NCBI GenBank assembly: GCA_037367405.1
Contig: JAZKJV010009331.1
Span: 558,001 to 622,000 of the forward strand
Reading direction: 5' to 3'
Length of the DNA stretch: 64,000 bases
DNA from: Ottelia alismoides
Taxonomy: Eukaryota; Streptophyta; Magnoliopsida; Alismatales; Hydrocharitaceae
Shown: positions 1 to 11,105 of the stretch, piece after piece
Numbering within the stretch: the stretch's first letter is position 1
How the letters are laid out: each line of letters opens with the position of its first letter
Program-made: the position numbers and the translations under genes
Notes under the pieces: model-generated
Seen by the model: only the letters and a program-made list of their open reading frames with translations
What the model was told of the DNA's origin: nothing
Databases searched by the model: none

Positions 1-405
1 TTTGGTAGCTCTCTCGTCTCTTGGAAGAGCAAGAAGCAAACTGTGGTCGCCAGGTCCATCGCTGAATCTGAATATAGGGCTATGACACAAGCTAGTATAT
101 AAATGATGTGGGTTCGAGCAGTACTAGAGATTTACGTATAGATGTACCTCTTCCCATGAAGCTACAATTTGATGACCAAACAGCTCTATTTATTGTAAAC
201 AATCCTGCATTTCACTAGAGAACTAAGCATATTGAAGTGGACTGCCACTATACAAGGGACTTGATTCAGAAAGGTTTTATCTCTACCTCTCATGTCAGCT
301 CCGAAGATTAAATGAAAGATATCTTCACCAAGGCTTTGCTCTGAGGACCTTTCCAAAAATGTTCATCCAAGCTGAGCATGATTGACATCTATGCTACATC
401 TTGAG
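1..405 (+). pseudogene. copia RNase H C-terminal fragment (element A)
   Basis: The reading frame gives recognisable copia RNase H: SWKSKKQTVVAR, then ESEYRAM, then the HIEVDCHYTRD block and a MIDIYA terminus just before the polypurine tract. In the element this domain degrades the RNA of the RNA:DNA hybrid during reverse transcription in the virus-like particle. The frame is broken: the expected Glu codon after the QAS block reads as a stop near 100, there is a frameshift near 130, and TAG/TAA stops fall near 215 and 309. It is a dead copy. The assignment rests on close similarity to the better-preserved copies at 58230-58739 and 61382-61966. Confidence 0.88.
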
Positions 406-411
406 GGAGAG

Positions 412-556
412 TGTAGAGATACATTTATGTCTCTGTACTGTTTGATTATTTTTTTGTTCTTTTGTCTAGTTTATGTGATTTACTCATAGGTTTCTCCTCT
501 ATATAAGAGAGCCTAGGGTTCAAGGAATAGAACTATAGTTATTTTCTTTCCCAACA
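412..556 (+). repeat. 3' LTR of copia element A
   Basis: It begins TGTAGAGATAC just after the polypurine tract and ends CCCAACA, giving the usual TG...CA termini. Length is about 145 bp. A TATA-like core, TATATAAG, lies at 500-507 and is followed by AGAGCCTAGGG, as in the other LTRs of this window. The partner 5' LTR is outside the window. Confidence 0.85.
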
Positions 557-831
557 TGCAATAAATTTATTATTTCAATTTTTTACCAATACTTCCAAAT
601 TATTTTGTGACAACTTCAATCATGCCATTGATAATTATAAATGATATTCAGCCATCCAATATTAAAAGTAAATCACATTTACATTTAATGGTACAATGTG
701 AATCCAATTCACATTAACTTATAAATTGTGAATCCTATTCACAATTATGTTTCTTTACGATATTATGAATCACATCCACAATATCCATGATAATTGTGGA
801 TAGTGTTATCCATATTAATCTTATCAATGAC
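557..831. repeat. Long-LTR relic, left half
   Basis: This AT-rich stretch aligns by eye with about 26010-26290 and 35480-35730 inside the long terminal repeats of element G. Shared landmarks are the ATCAATCATGCCATTGATAA phrase, the repeated TGTGAATCCAATTCACA type motifs and GGATAGTGTTATC. Its right end is the 8-bp target site (824-831) of the hAT element; the same relic resumes at 7005. It is a degraded LTR, probably solo, and no genes are seen in it. Confidence 0.7.
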
Positions 832-1448
832 CATGGTTGTAAAAAGTGATGCCTCGAGGCACAAAGGCGTACGCCTCATGGCGAGTCGCACTAAAATCGC
901 CCAAGGCACATGCCTTGGGTCCTGTAGCTAGGTCGTATGCCTTGGCTCTTTATGAGGCACTCGAGGGGAGGTGGAGGTGCACGCCTCACGTCGTAAGTTT
1001 TTTACTTTTCGATGACGTGCAAAGCACATGACTCCTCTTCATACTAAAAGGAAGAAATTTCGTTTCTTTCTCGCTCGCACAGTAATCTCCGGTACCTGCT
1101 AGCCTCCACCGCTGCGGTACTGCTGGTCAATCTTCCAGCTCCATCGCCTGTTGCCTTCCAGTGCCCATCTCCACCGACTGCTGCTGTCTAGCACCCAGAG
1201 CCACCCCTATATGCTCGAGAGGTGCCGCTGTTTCCTACGTCCCTCCCAGTTTGTTTTTTTTAGGATTTTCATTTTTGTGATGTCTTTTTCGAATATTGTA
1301 ATATTGTCTCAATAATTTTGTTGTACTGTACCTTTGCTTTAAGTTTGAGAATTATGAATTATCCATAAATGTTTTGTCCTTACACTTTGATTCATCTAAG
1401 ATTCTAAGGGCTCTGTGTTTGTAAGTATGTTATTCCTAACTTGTAGAT
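832..1448 (+). other. hAT 5' non-coding/subterminal region
   Basis: The first 190 bases are rich in GCCTCGAGGC-like and GGCGTACGCCTCA-like short inverted motifs, similar to subterminal transposase-binding regions of hAT elements. A CT-rich, untranslated-like stretch and a T-rich stretch follow, before the first recognisable transposase codons. No supported gene is seen here. Confidence 0.5.
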
Positions 1449-3976
1449 ATGGGAAAGATAGACCAAAGTGGGGGACAGTTAGATCTTGGATGCATATATT
1501 GCAGCGAACTTGAAATGGACGCGCATCACAAAGGGAAAGGCTATGTTTATGTTGAATGTAAATTTTGTTTGATGAAGATCACTAGCAGGGTAAAGCGACT
1601 GAAAGACCATCTTGCAAAGACACACAAAAATGTGAGAGAATGTCCAAATGTTCCCATTGAGGTTTAACAAGAGATGAAAATGTTCATGGAAAACAAGGGT
1701 GATGAGAATAGAATAATATTTGAAGAAACAGGAGAGGTTTATTGAGTTGGGATGCAAGTGCCATACCAAAGGTGATGAAAATCAACTATCACAGAGAGCA
1801 TTGACAAATTCTAATGGTATTAAGCAAGCTTAAAGACTGATGGATTTTTTATTGCACAAGGATGTAGGTTGCATGTACTTCGGATCCTCCCACACAACTC
1901 ACTTTGAATGCAATTTGGAAAAAAGATGGGAGAAGGAGGATTTGCAAAAGCATTGGGATATTTTTTGAGAATTAACTGTCATTCAACATCGCTAATAGTC
2001 CTTTATATCTGATGATGATGACCGATATATGCGGGTATGCAGGGGGTTCAAATCACGACAATGCATGAACATCGAACTTAGATTTTGAAAGTAGAGAAGC
2101 TGGCCATAACCGCCCTTGTTGATGAAGCAAAGGCTTCTTGGATTGTCACCGGTTGCAGTATCATGTCTGATGCTTAGACTGACATGAAAGGACTCACATT
2201 GATCAATTTATTAGTGAATAATCCCAAAGACACTTACTTCTTGAAATCAATTGATGCATCTGATCAAGTTAAAGATGCACAAATGCTTTTTAAAGTGCTG
2301 GATGAAGTTATTGAAAAGAATATTATCCAAGTGATAACAAACAATGCATTGGCTGGGCAAATGTTGATGGAAAAAAGGAAATATCTTTAATTGACACCTT
2401 GTGCAGTGCATTGCAAAAATTTGATGTTGGAGGATATCATTAATCTACCTCTTCATGCATCAGTGTTCAAGAAAACAAGAAAAATATAATTTTGTTTATA
2501 TTCGTGGTTGGTTTTAGCGATAGTGAGAAGAATTGCCGGTTATGATTTGGTGAAACCTGCATTACTCGATTTGCCACTATGTTTCTTACATTGCAAAGCT
2601 TGATTAGAGCTAAGGATTCACTTGAACCCTTCTTCACTTTAAGAGAACGGGAGAATAGTTCTTATGTAATCGACTCTTGGGGCAAAGTGTGCTGAACATA
2701 GTTATGGAGAGCAAGTCTTTTTGGCTTGGTGTTGCATATGTTCTCAACACCATGAAACCCTTGGTCACCGTTTTGTATTGGTGGATTCTGATAAAGATCC
2801 ACCAATGGGATGGGATTTATTTATGAAGCCATGGACATGTCCAAGGAAGAGATAACTCGAAATCTAGAAGACGATGGGACCAAATACAAGATTATTTGGG
2901 ATATTGTGGATTGTCGTTGGGATCGTCAACTACACTTGCCCTTACATAATACTGCTTATTTCCTCAATCCCTACTTTTATTATGAACCTACATTCTCGAA
3001 TCACCTAGATGTCAAAATGGGACTGTTTTCATGCATGGAGAGATTGATCGTTGATCAAGATGTGAGGACAAAAGTGGATTCACAACTTGATTCTATTATA
3101 CATGCCAGAGGATTTTTTGGATGGGTAAATGCAGTCAATTCAAGGAAAACAAGAAGTCTTGGTGAGCGCTATAAACAATTTTAAAGAATTTTGCATATTC
3201 TTTAACATTATTACTAAAATGTGTTGACGATTTTCAGCCGATTGGTGATTGTTTGGAGATGAATCACCTGAATTGGCATCATTTGCGATTAGAGTTTTAA
3301 GCTTGACTTGCAGTGCTTTTGGGTGTGAACGTAATTGGATCTCGTTCAATCAAGTAAGTGGTTAAGCATTATATAATTTTATGATAGCGTTTTCTTTTCA
3401 TGTTAAACCTTACATAATTCTTTGTAGGTCCTTACAAAGAGAAGAAATCTTTTAGAACAAGCGAAGCTCAATGATTTGGTTTACATCTTGTTCAATCTCA
3501 AATTGAAACATAGGGAATTAAGGAAGAAAACAATAGAAGATCCTTTATGTTTGGATGACATTGGCTCTGGTGATGAATGGATTTCGGAAGCACAAGATGT
3601 CGAGGCCTATCGGGATCTTGATGCAAACATACCCCTTGAGGATGATCCTATTGAGGAAGGAGGTAAAGGAGCTCGAGTCGCTCGACGTAAAAAGAAGGGG
3701 AAAAAGCATGACAAAGGTGCATTACTAAAAGAATATTTGATGCTTTGTTGCGATCAAAATTTTAAATAAATAAATAAATGACGATGCATATTACTTTCTT
3801 GATCATGTAAAGGAAAAACTCCAATTATTGTTGAGGAGAAGTTCCTCGATTCTGGGGATGGAAGCGATGATGAGGCCGGTGATGATGTGCATTTGAATTA
3901 CATGGATGACTGATGAAGATCAAATGAGTAGTGACATCAATGATGACGATGGCGGCGACAATGCCGAGGAACAAGA
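1449..3976 (+). pseudogene. hAT transposase pseudogene (BED finger, DUF659-like, dimerisation domain)
   Basis: Pieces in order: a BED zinc finger at 1449-1667 (two CxxC-type pairs, then HLAKTH); a DUF659-like segment from about 2130 (GCSIMSDA, a stop where Trp is expected, then TDMKGLTLINLLVN, with DEVIEKN and VQVITNNA further on); a central segment at 2810-3184 with WDRQLHLPLH and NPYFYY; and the C-terminal dimerisation region at about 3250-3560 (CERNW, then RRNLLEQAKLNDLVY), followed by an acidic and basic tail to about 3770. Such enzymes cut and paste hAT elements in the nucleus. The frame is broken by many stops and shifts, so this copy cannot encode an active enzyme. Intron positions were not resolved, so some gaps may be introns. 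Confidence 0.85.
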
Positions 3977-4064
3977 CGAATGATGTTAATTTGTTGAATC
4001 AATGTTGATGATTAGTGATTTTTGATGGATCACATGAATGTAATGGACAATATGTTGCATTAGA

Positions 4065-6590
4065 AGCACTTGGCTTTGAATGGAGACAAAGAGCAAGAAG
4101 TGCTTGGCTTAAGGAGGGGGACGCTAACACGGCGTTTTTCCATCGCATTGCCAGCGGGAGGCATCGATCAAATGCTCTGCGATCGATTGCGGTCAATGGT
4201 GTGCGTGTGTATGGTGACGGAGAAATGGAGAAAGCGATTGTCGATCACTTTAGGGAATTCTCGGCGAGGACAATACCCTGGCTTTGGAGGTGGACGGGGA
4301 TCAGGGCTACATCTGTGCCGCCCTCGATGTGTGCTGAGCTGACGCAGGGTGTCTCCTTGGAGGAAGTCAAGGATGCGGTTTGGATCTTGAACGCGGATGG
4401 GGCTCCGGGCCGTGACGGCTTCCCTGTGGCTTTCTATAGAGATTTTTGGGATCTCGTGGGCTACGAGGTTTTGGAAGTCATCTCTGAGTTCTGTGAGGGC
4501 AATGCTGGCTTCGAGAGGATAAATAAGTCCATGCTCGTTCTCCTTCCTAAGTCCACGCCGGCGGAACGTATCGAGGGCTTCCGCCCGATTGCTCTCTCTA
4601 ACGCACTCTACCTGATTGTGGCAAAGCTGTTCGCCGTGCGACTCAGCCGGGTTCTTGAGACTATTATATCCCCGCTCCAGTCTGCTTTTATACAGGGTAG
4701 GCAGATCTCGGACTGTCTTACTCTTGCGTCGGAAATCATTGCGGACTGGAAGAGAAGGGACAAACAAGGTGTTTCATGGAAAGTAGACTTTGCAAAAGCT
4801 TATGATAGTTTAGATTGGAAGTTCCTTTGGTCGGCCTTGCAGAGGAGAGGTTTCCCGGAGCTGTGGATATCTTGGATGAAACGTTGTGTGACAACGTCTT
4901 CTTTTTCGGTCATGATGAATGGCCGCCCGGAGGGTGGCTTCTTCCAGCCGCGGAGGGGCGTGCGCCAAGGCTGCCCCCTCGCTTCCCTGCTGTTTGTGAT
5001 TGCTGCGGATGTCCTGGCGCACATTGTGCACCGTGCGGTTGATTGCGGATTCTCGGCTAGTTACTCCAAGGATGGCTTTTTGATCCCGCTTTTGCAATAC
5101 ACAGACGATACTATCTTTTTTCATTGGGGGGGGGGTGCTTTGGAGGCCTCCGGCATGTCCGTGGCCTTGGATCTTTTCAGTGAACTGTCCGGTCTCTTCA
5201 AGAATGCAGATAAATCAAAGGTCATCCCGTTCGACCTTTCTGTGGAGGAGGCCGACGCTTGTGGGCAAGCGTTGGGATCGGATTGCGGCTCCCTTCCAAT
5301 TGACTATCTTGGGATGCCCTTGACAGTAGGAAGAACGAAGTTGCGGGATTGGCTCAAGGTTGTTGAGAAGTTGGAGGCGAGGCTGGCGGGCTGGAAGTCG
5401 GCCATCCTCTCCAGAGGGGGGCGTTTGGTCCTCTTAAAGGCGGTTCTTTCCTCCATCCCTGTTTACTTCTTGTCCAGTCGCCGCTTGCCGAAGGGGATCC
5501 GTAGCTGTCTTGAGAAGGTAATGCGTAGGTTCCTATGGGGCAAGCATGGAGAGAATTCGGGGGGGGGATGCACCTTGTTGAATGGGATGTAATTGCGCTC
5601 CCCAAGAAGGAGGGGGGGTTGGGGTTCCGGAGACTGGACCAGATGAACGAGGCTTTGCTTCTTAAATGGGCAAGCAAAATTTGGGGCCCTGGGGAGGATT
5701 TCTGTAGCAACGTTCTGCGAAAAATTTACGGTGTCGGAGGTTCGTTGCCAAGCCTTATTACTCGTGTGGGGTCTCCCACGCCGTTCTGGAAGGGGATGAT
5801 GGAGGTCTTCTCCTGGCATATCTCTCTGTTTAGGCCGGTGCGTGGCAATGGCGAATGCTTCGCCTTCTGGACTGATGATTGGACCGGGGGGGCATTGTGC
5901 ACGCGGTTCCCTCGCCTGTATGCTCTAGCGGCTAATAAGAATGCGATGGTTGCGTCTTGCTGGTCGGATGGTAACTAGTTCCCCGCCTTCTCCGCTAATT
6001 TCTCGAACCAGAGGCTCGAGGATTTTCTTTCGATGCTGGATTCTATCAAGGAGATGTGGCGTCCATCGATGGGAAGGGATCATTGGGGATGACGTATGGG
6101 CCCATTCACAGTTAGGAAGGCGTTTGGGGCGATTTGCAGGCCCCCCTGTCACGCTCGGAGGTTTTGGTTCGAGATTGCGCATTTTTTGGAGTCTAGGCCT
6201 CCCTGAGTGGATTGGCTTCTTCCTGTGGTTGTTCCGTAGGCAAAGGCTGATGACGAGGGGCTGGTGTGCTAGACTTCTGGGCTCCGTCTCTAATAGGTGC
6301 CTCTTGTGCGAGGAGGCGGTTGAGTTCCTTGAGCACCTGTTCTTCAAATGTCCTAAAACACATCTGGTTTGGTGTGAGGCAGTGATGGCGTGGTTGTGCA
6401 CGGCGAACCTGGCCTCCTTTTGCGGCTCGTTGGTTGCCAACAGGAACAGAACACGGTAGGAGCTCCTCAGTCCCATTGCCATCCTGTGGGCCTTGTGGCT
6501 GGGCAGGAATGCGGTCCTCTTTTCTGGACAGAGATTCTACAAGGAAAATGTGAGGATACATGCAGCGAGGCTGGTTGATGAGTGGGATTT
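4065..6590 (+). pseudogene. LINE ORF2 reverse transcriptase and zf-RVT domain, broken
   Basis: About 500 codons are open from 4065 to 5567. Landmarks are GDANTAFFHRIA, PGRDGFPVAFYRDFW, FRPIALSNALYLIVAKL, FIQGRQI, DFAKAYDSLDW, RRGVRQGCPL and the active-site motif QYTDD near 5097-5111 (canonical YADD, so Ala is replaced by Thr). A run of nine G at 5559-5567 breaks the frame. Downstream pieces continue in other frames: GGLGFRRLDQMNEALLLKW, then a zf-RVT region near 6180-6450 with CLLCEEAVEFLEHLFFKC. The enzyme would copy LINE RNA at nicked chromosomal DNA. The apparent Met start upstream of 4065 belongs to hAT sequence and is not native. Confidence 0.92.
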
Positions 6591-6707
6591 GTAGTTGTTT
6601 GTCTTTGGTTCTGTTTCCCTTTGTCTTTCCTCGTTTTTTTGTCCTTTAAATAAAAGTTGGGGCGAACACTAATGAGTGTATCCCCCCTGTTTTTGGCTTC
6701 AAAAAAT
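4065..6707 (+). mobile_element. L1-type LINE, 5'-truncated, inserted in the hAT element
   Basis: A perfect 12-bp target duplication TGTTGCATTAGA flanks it (4053-4064 and 6708-6719). It starts abruptly inside ORF2 just before the reverse transcriptase, lacking ORF1 and the endonuclease, which is the usual result of incomplete target-primed reverse transcription. The 3' end has a short A run (CAAAAAAT) next to the right duplication. It sits downstream of the hAT transposase remains, so it inserted after the hAT element arrived. Its G+C content is clearly higher than that of its surroundings. Confidence 0.93.
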
Positions 6708-6719
6708 TGTTGCATTAGA

Positions 6720-7004
6720 TTTATGCTTATGTTGAACTTTTTTCCAACTTTATGTTTTCTTTTATAATTTTGCAATTGTGGTTAACTTTGAACAATCATA
6801 GTAGTAGTTTGTACTTTGTATTGCACTTTTGGACAATATGTTGCAATAGTTTTTGTTGTTGTGATTTATTCCAATATCATTTGCATTAGTTTTCGTTTTT
6901 CTTTCTAAAAAATTAAGGCTTATGGCTCGACCCCCTCGAGACTTGCGCCTTGCCTCACATTTTAGGAAAATAACTCAGACCGCCTTACACTTTTTTAAAC
7001 CTTG
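6720..7004 (+). other. hAT 3' region after the LINE
   Basis: AT-rich, non-coding sequence between the LINE and the right inverted repeat. It has several TTGCATTAG/TTGCAATAG variants and ends with a GCGCCTTGCCTCAC-type motif that echoes the left subterminal region. No gene is seen. Confidence 0.6.
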
Positions 7005-7330
7005 TCTATGATTATTAAATCCTATTTAATTTACTTAGACAATTCTTTACACATGTCCAAATAGTGTGAACCACATCTACATTATTATTGATAATTAAAT
7101 CCAATTGAATCATCAATTTTCCAATGCTAAGATATTATCAATAATGGAACTATTCTTGAACTCTTTCAAAAACAACGTGCCTTCTTCGCGGATACTTAGC
7201 GATAAGGGCATGGCGACTGTATATTCCATGTATAGTGATTTGGTTATTGAGATCTAATCTCATATCCAGATTCATAAGGCTTCTCAGAGATGTCTGATCA
7301 AGTCAGACTTAATATCCAATCTTCTCATGC
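7005..7330. repeat. Long-LTR relic, right half
   Basis: It continues the relic interrupted at 831. It aligns with about 26290-26680 and 35730-36145 in the LTRs of element G, sharing CTTGAACTCTTTCAA, TTCGCGGATACTTAGCGATAA and AAATCTAATCTTCTCAT-type phrases. Similarity stops at about 7330, where LINE sequence begins. Confidence 0.75.
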
Positions 7331-7505
7331 AGTAGGAAGCAAGTTGATGTGCATCGTGATCGACAACATCAAACTAGGACACTACCCTCATCGCTGGAGG
7401 GGGTCCTAGTTGGCGTCAATTCTTGAGTGACTGATTGCATTCACCTGGCGATGGAAGGCATTTGCTTAAAGGTCTGTCCGGAGTTTGGTGGCAATGTAAT
7501 TCTCC

Positions 7506-8043
7506 TTGGGACCTCGTTGGTTTGTGTATGAGGTCTCTCCATTGCTGAGGTTGAGAAGCTTATCCAGGGGTAACTTCACCTCTGTCGTCCAACCTTGTGC
7601 GGTGGAGGTGCTCTGTTATGAGAGATGGCTCTTTCCAGGAGATTTCGTACAAGATTCTTCATTTACACGGACTTCCTTTACGTGCAAGAGATTTCATTAC
7701 CGTTTCAATGTTGTATGCGGAGTTCAGATCGGTCATCTCTATCATCTCAGATGGTCTCTCCATGGTTTCAGATGTGCATATGCAGGTGGAGATGTCGGTG
7801 CGTGGAGGCATTATCCCTTCCAAAATTCGTCGTGCGGATTTCCGTATCGTTGTTGAAGAACTTGGGGATGTCACCGACGATGGTGTTGGTCGTGCCATCG
7901 ACGACTCATTACCGGTCAAAGGAGGAAGCAGAAACGACGTGCTGGTTGCCCTTCTTTCGCCGAAACCTCGGGAGGGGGCACACAGTTACGACTTGGAGAA
8001 TCCAGAATTTTCAAGGATGCTCTATGACAACTCTGAAGACTAA
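7506..8043 (+). pseudogene. LINE ORF1-like protein (DUF4283-like), degenerate
   Basis: The longest continuous piece is the frame at 7597-8043. It carries HGLPLRARDFITVSMLYAEF, then a VISIISDGLSMVSDVHMQVEM block, then SKIRRADFRIVVEELGD. The pattern of a GLPL motif, a hydrophobic beta-rich stretch and a late basic segment is seen in plant L1 ORF1 proteins, which bind element RNA. Up to 7596 the likely beginning is in another frame (7506-7856), so at least one frameshift is present. A short open frame at 8251-8502 may be the C-terminal part. It lies in the expected place, upstream of an ORF2. Family assignment is by pattern and position only. Confidence 0.55.
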
Positions 8044-8361
8044 TTTGAAACAGAAGGTTGTTTCTCAAGTTGGCGGATCATGGCTTCAGACAGTGAAATT
8101 AGATCCACTTATACAGAACTCTTTTATACCTCTCTCTTCGGACCCTTGCTTGGATTTGTCTTTCGATTAGGGTTTTTCTCAGAACTCGATTACACTTGGG
8201 CCCTTTGCTTGGGTGCCCACATATGACCTTATCTGTTTCAAGCCCAAGCGATGACTTCTCGGGGATCTTTTGTTGGAGAACTCTCTCCCCACCTGGACGA
8301 TGGTGCATCCTTTAGACTCGGGTTGACCTTGGAGAGAGCTACGAGGAAAGAAGTTGGGAGC

Positions 8362-8813
8362 TCGGTAGCCTTTGGAGATGCAAAAGCTGAAGATGCGAAT
8401 GACTCCGTGAATCCCCTCTGGGTGGGCTATTCAAGTGATAAGCGCTTGCGTGCTGCGAGCCCTGGTTGGGGCGAGGGCTCCGTTCGTGTGACATCCATGT
8501 AGGGGTTTGGCAAAAGCTATTTGAGGATCCCGAAGAAAGAAAGGAGGCATCATTTGTGTTGTTTGTGGTATAAATCCCTCGAGAAAGTCGGTAGCCTTTG
8601 GAGATGCAAAAGCTGAAGATGCGAATGACTCCGTGAATCCCCTCTGGGTGGGCTATTCAGGTGATAAGCGCTTGCGTGCTGCGAGCCCTGGTTGGGGCGA
8701 GGGCTCCGTTCGTGTGACATCCATGTAGGGGTTTGGCAAAAGCTATTTGAGGATCCCGAAGAAAGAAAGGAGGCATCATTTGTGTTGTTTGTGGTATAAA
8801 TCCCTCGAGAAAG
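8362..8813 (+). repeat. 226-bp tandem duplication inside LINE 2
   Basis: Two direct copies, 8362-8587 and 8588-8813, both start TCGGTAGCCTTTGG and end TCCCTCGAGAAAG. Reading them side by side I find one difference (TTCAAGTGATAAG against TTCAGGTGATAAG). The second copy leads straight into the following LINE sequence (CTATTGAAGAC). Such high identity in an otherwise decayed LINE implies a late duplication or an assembly artefact. Confidence 0.9.
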
Positions 8814-9023
8814 CTATTGAAGACAATCCAGAGGGCTTTACTTTGTACAGGAGATCGTCTTTTAGTCATAGTTGCAAATCTTCTCAAAAGAATAGTTGTC
8901 AGGACATCAAGGTCTACTCAGTTTGCAACCCGATGGTGAGATAGTTGATAAGGCCTTGGTGGAATGCCTCAGAGTGGTTCCACCAAATGGAGACAACTCA
9001 GACAAGCATGTTTCTCAATGAAC

Positions 9024-11105
9024 GTTCTTACTTGCAATGTCAGAGGGTTGGGTAGACCAGAAAAGAGGCTTTTTGTGTGAGATATGTGTGCGGAAGACAG
9101 TGGATATTATCCTTCTTCAGGAAACTAAAATTAGCAAGGGAATGGAGAACGTCTAGAACTCGATCAAAGGATTTGTTATTTCCAGACTTAGAGTCCATTG
9201 GGGCTTAGGGGGGGTTGTTTCAAGTTGGATTCAGATAAATTTATTCTGATGGAGGATGCGAGCAAAGGAAGATATTTCGAAAAAGGAAATTAGATGATTC
9301 TAAGATGGTGATCACCAATGTCTATCGGCCGTCTAATGGTGTGAATCTTAGGGAGTTGCTGGAAGAGCTTTGCCTTGTTAAAGAAAAAGTACCCCTACAA
9401 ATCTTGGCTTATAGGCAACGACTTTAATGCGACTCTTTTGCTGGAGGATAGACCCTATAGATGCGGGGGAGCGGAACACTGTTTGGAAGCACTGGATAGC
9501 TTTATAAATGAATATGGCCTTGTGCTGGTCAATGCTGGGGGTTGCAAATTTTCTTGGAGGAATGCTAGATCTAGATCGAGGATTGACTGCTTCTTGGTGT
9601 CCACTGAGGCTTTTGATTATTTTCCTTTGGCACATGCATGTGCGTTCCTTGCGCACATTCAAACCTCACCCTTTTGATGTGGTCCTCCGATGAGGAGGCG
9701 AGGCCAAGGTCTTTCTTTCGTTTCGAGCGGTCATGTAGAGGGCTTCCATGATTTGATCTGCAATTCCCGATGCTATTTCCAAGTAGTTGGCTCTGCTACT
9801 GGTAGATTTGCTTCAAAATTGATGTCCCTACGCGCACATCTTATTGAATACAATAAGGATGTCAAGAATCAATGTCGCCAGAAAAGAAATTCAGCTCTGG
9901 TTGAGGTTAACAGATTAGTTTCCCTTGAAGATGGGCGCGACTTGAGAATTGAGGAGCTGACTATGAGAAATGGACATCTACATGACATACTTCCAGAGGA
10001 CAAGAAAAATGAAGTGGAATGGAGACAGAGATTGTGACAACGATGACTTAAAGAAGGAGACACGAACACACTTTTTTCACTCTATGTCCAACGGTAAAAG
10101 ATGCAGGAACTACATTCATAATCTCACTGTTGATAATGAACAAATCTATGGTGATGCTGAGGTAGGGAGGGCTCTTCATGCACTTTTTTACTCCTTTAGC
10201 AGAAGGGTCAACCATTGTGGTTGGGGTTGGCGTGGTAGGGGAATCAAGCCGCTCTCTCCTTCCCAGGCACATGGTTTGATTGCGCCGTTCAAAGAGTCTA
10301 AGATCATAAAAGCTGTGAATCAACCGAATGTGGATGGCGCGTTTGGACCGGATGGTTTCTCGATGCTGTTTTACGAAGAGTTCTGGGATGTTGTCAAGGG
10401 CAATGTTATTGCTGTGATGCATGAGGTCGGGGAGGGTAATTACGGCCATGGGAAATTAAATAAAGCGCTGTTTTTCCTTCTCTCAAAGAAAGATATGTCA
10501 ACTCATGTGGGAGATTCCAGACCTGTTGCGCTTACGAATGTTATATACTTAATCATTGCTAAGTTGCTTGCCAACCGTCTTCGTGTATCTTGAGCATCAT
10601 TATCTCCGATGAGCAAACACCATTTGTTCTTGGAAGACATATAGTTGATGGTTGGGTGCTTGCTTCTGAGATGATTCTTGACTAGAAGAGGAATAACAGA
10701 AGGGGTCTGGTTTAGAAAGTGGACTTTTCGAAAGTATATGATTGTGTTGACTGACGTTTCTTGTGGCTATCTTTATAGAGGAGGGGCTTTCCAGAGACGT
10801 GGGTTGCCTGGATCAAGAGATGCATTAATACGACCTCTTTCGTGGCTCTTGTCAATGGAGGAACGGAAGGGGGTTTCTTCCAGCCGAACGGGGAATTCGA
10901 CAGGGCTGCCCCTTGGCCCCACTTCTTTTTGTGATCATTGCTGATGCTCTGATGACCATGATGCGATTGGCCAATGAAACGAAATTTATTTACGGGATGT
11001 CCAGAGATGACATATCGATACCAATTCTATAATATACTGATGACATTATGATCTTCCCGGTGGGAGGGATGGACCAGGTAAGGCGCGCCTCAACCCTGCT
11101 GCTAC
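9024..11105 (+). pseudogene. LINE 2 ORF2: AP endonuclease and reverse transcriptase, broken
   Basis: The endonuclease starts with TCNVRGLGRPEKRLF near 9030. It continues with WLIGNDFNATLLLEDR and GGCKFSWRNARSRSRIDCFLVS (9375-9677). The reverse transcriptase follows: FGPDGFSMLFYEEFW, DSRPVALTNVIYLIIAKLLANRL (about 10330-10590), fragments of the GVRQG region near 10890, and QYTDDIMIF near 11025-11055. Many stops and shifts separate the pieces. It would have nicked target DNA and copied LINE RNA. Its domain order matches plant L1 ORF2, but the RNase H/zf-RVT tail is missing. Confidence 0.88.

Larger units (their letters stand above)
1..556 (+). mobile_element. Ty1/copia retrotransposon A, 3' end only
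   Basis: This is the tail of a copia element whose 5' part lies before the window. It has the end of the RNase H domain, a polypurine tract (TTGAGGGAGAG, about 401-411) and a short 3' LTR. The LTR layout and length of about 145 bp match the complete element at 53781-58893, so it belongs to the same broad short-LTR group. The right flank (from 557) is an old long-LTR relic, the likely target of the insertion. The 5' target duplication is outside the window and cannot be checked. Confidence 0.9.
832..7004 (+). mobile_element. hAT-superfamily DNA transposon, degenerate, carrying a LINE insertion
   Basis: The left end starts CATGGTTGTAAAAAGTG. The right end, read inward on the other strand, starts CAAGGTTTAAAAAAGTG, so they form a short terminal inverted repeat of hAT type. 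Flanking 8-mers are TCAATGAC (824-831) and TCTATGAT (7005-7012), matching at 6 of 8 positions; 8-bp duplications are typical of hAT. The inside carries BED-finger, DUF659-like and dimerisation segments of a hAT transposase. The flanking long-LTR relic becomes continuous when this block is removed. A 2.6-kb LINE interrupts it at 4065-6707. Confidence 0.85.
7331..11105 (+). mobile_element. L1-type LINE 2, degenerate, 3' boundary unclear
   Basis: It contains ORF1-like sequence (7506-8500), an internal tandem duplication (8362-8813), an AP endonuclease (from about 9024) and a reverse transcriptase that fades out after the active site near 11030-11100. The left junction with the long-LTR relic is at about 7330. 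No matching target duplication or poly-A end was found, so the 3' part is probably lost. It is independent of the LINE at 4065-6707: it retains 5' sequence and is much more decayed. Confidence 0.8.

Noticed and set aside
4015..4064. Met at 4015 as the start of the LINE ORF2
   Set aside because: The first 50 bases lie in hAT sequence upstream of the LINE target duplication.
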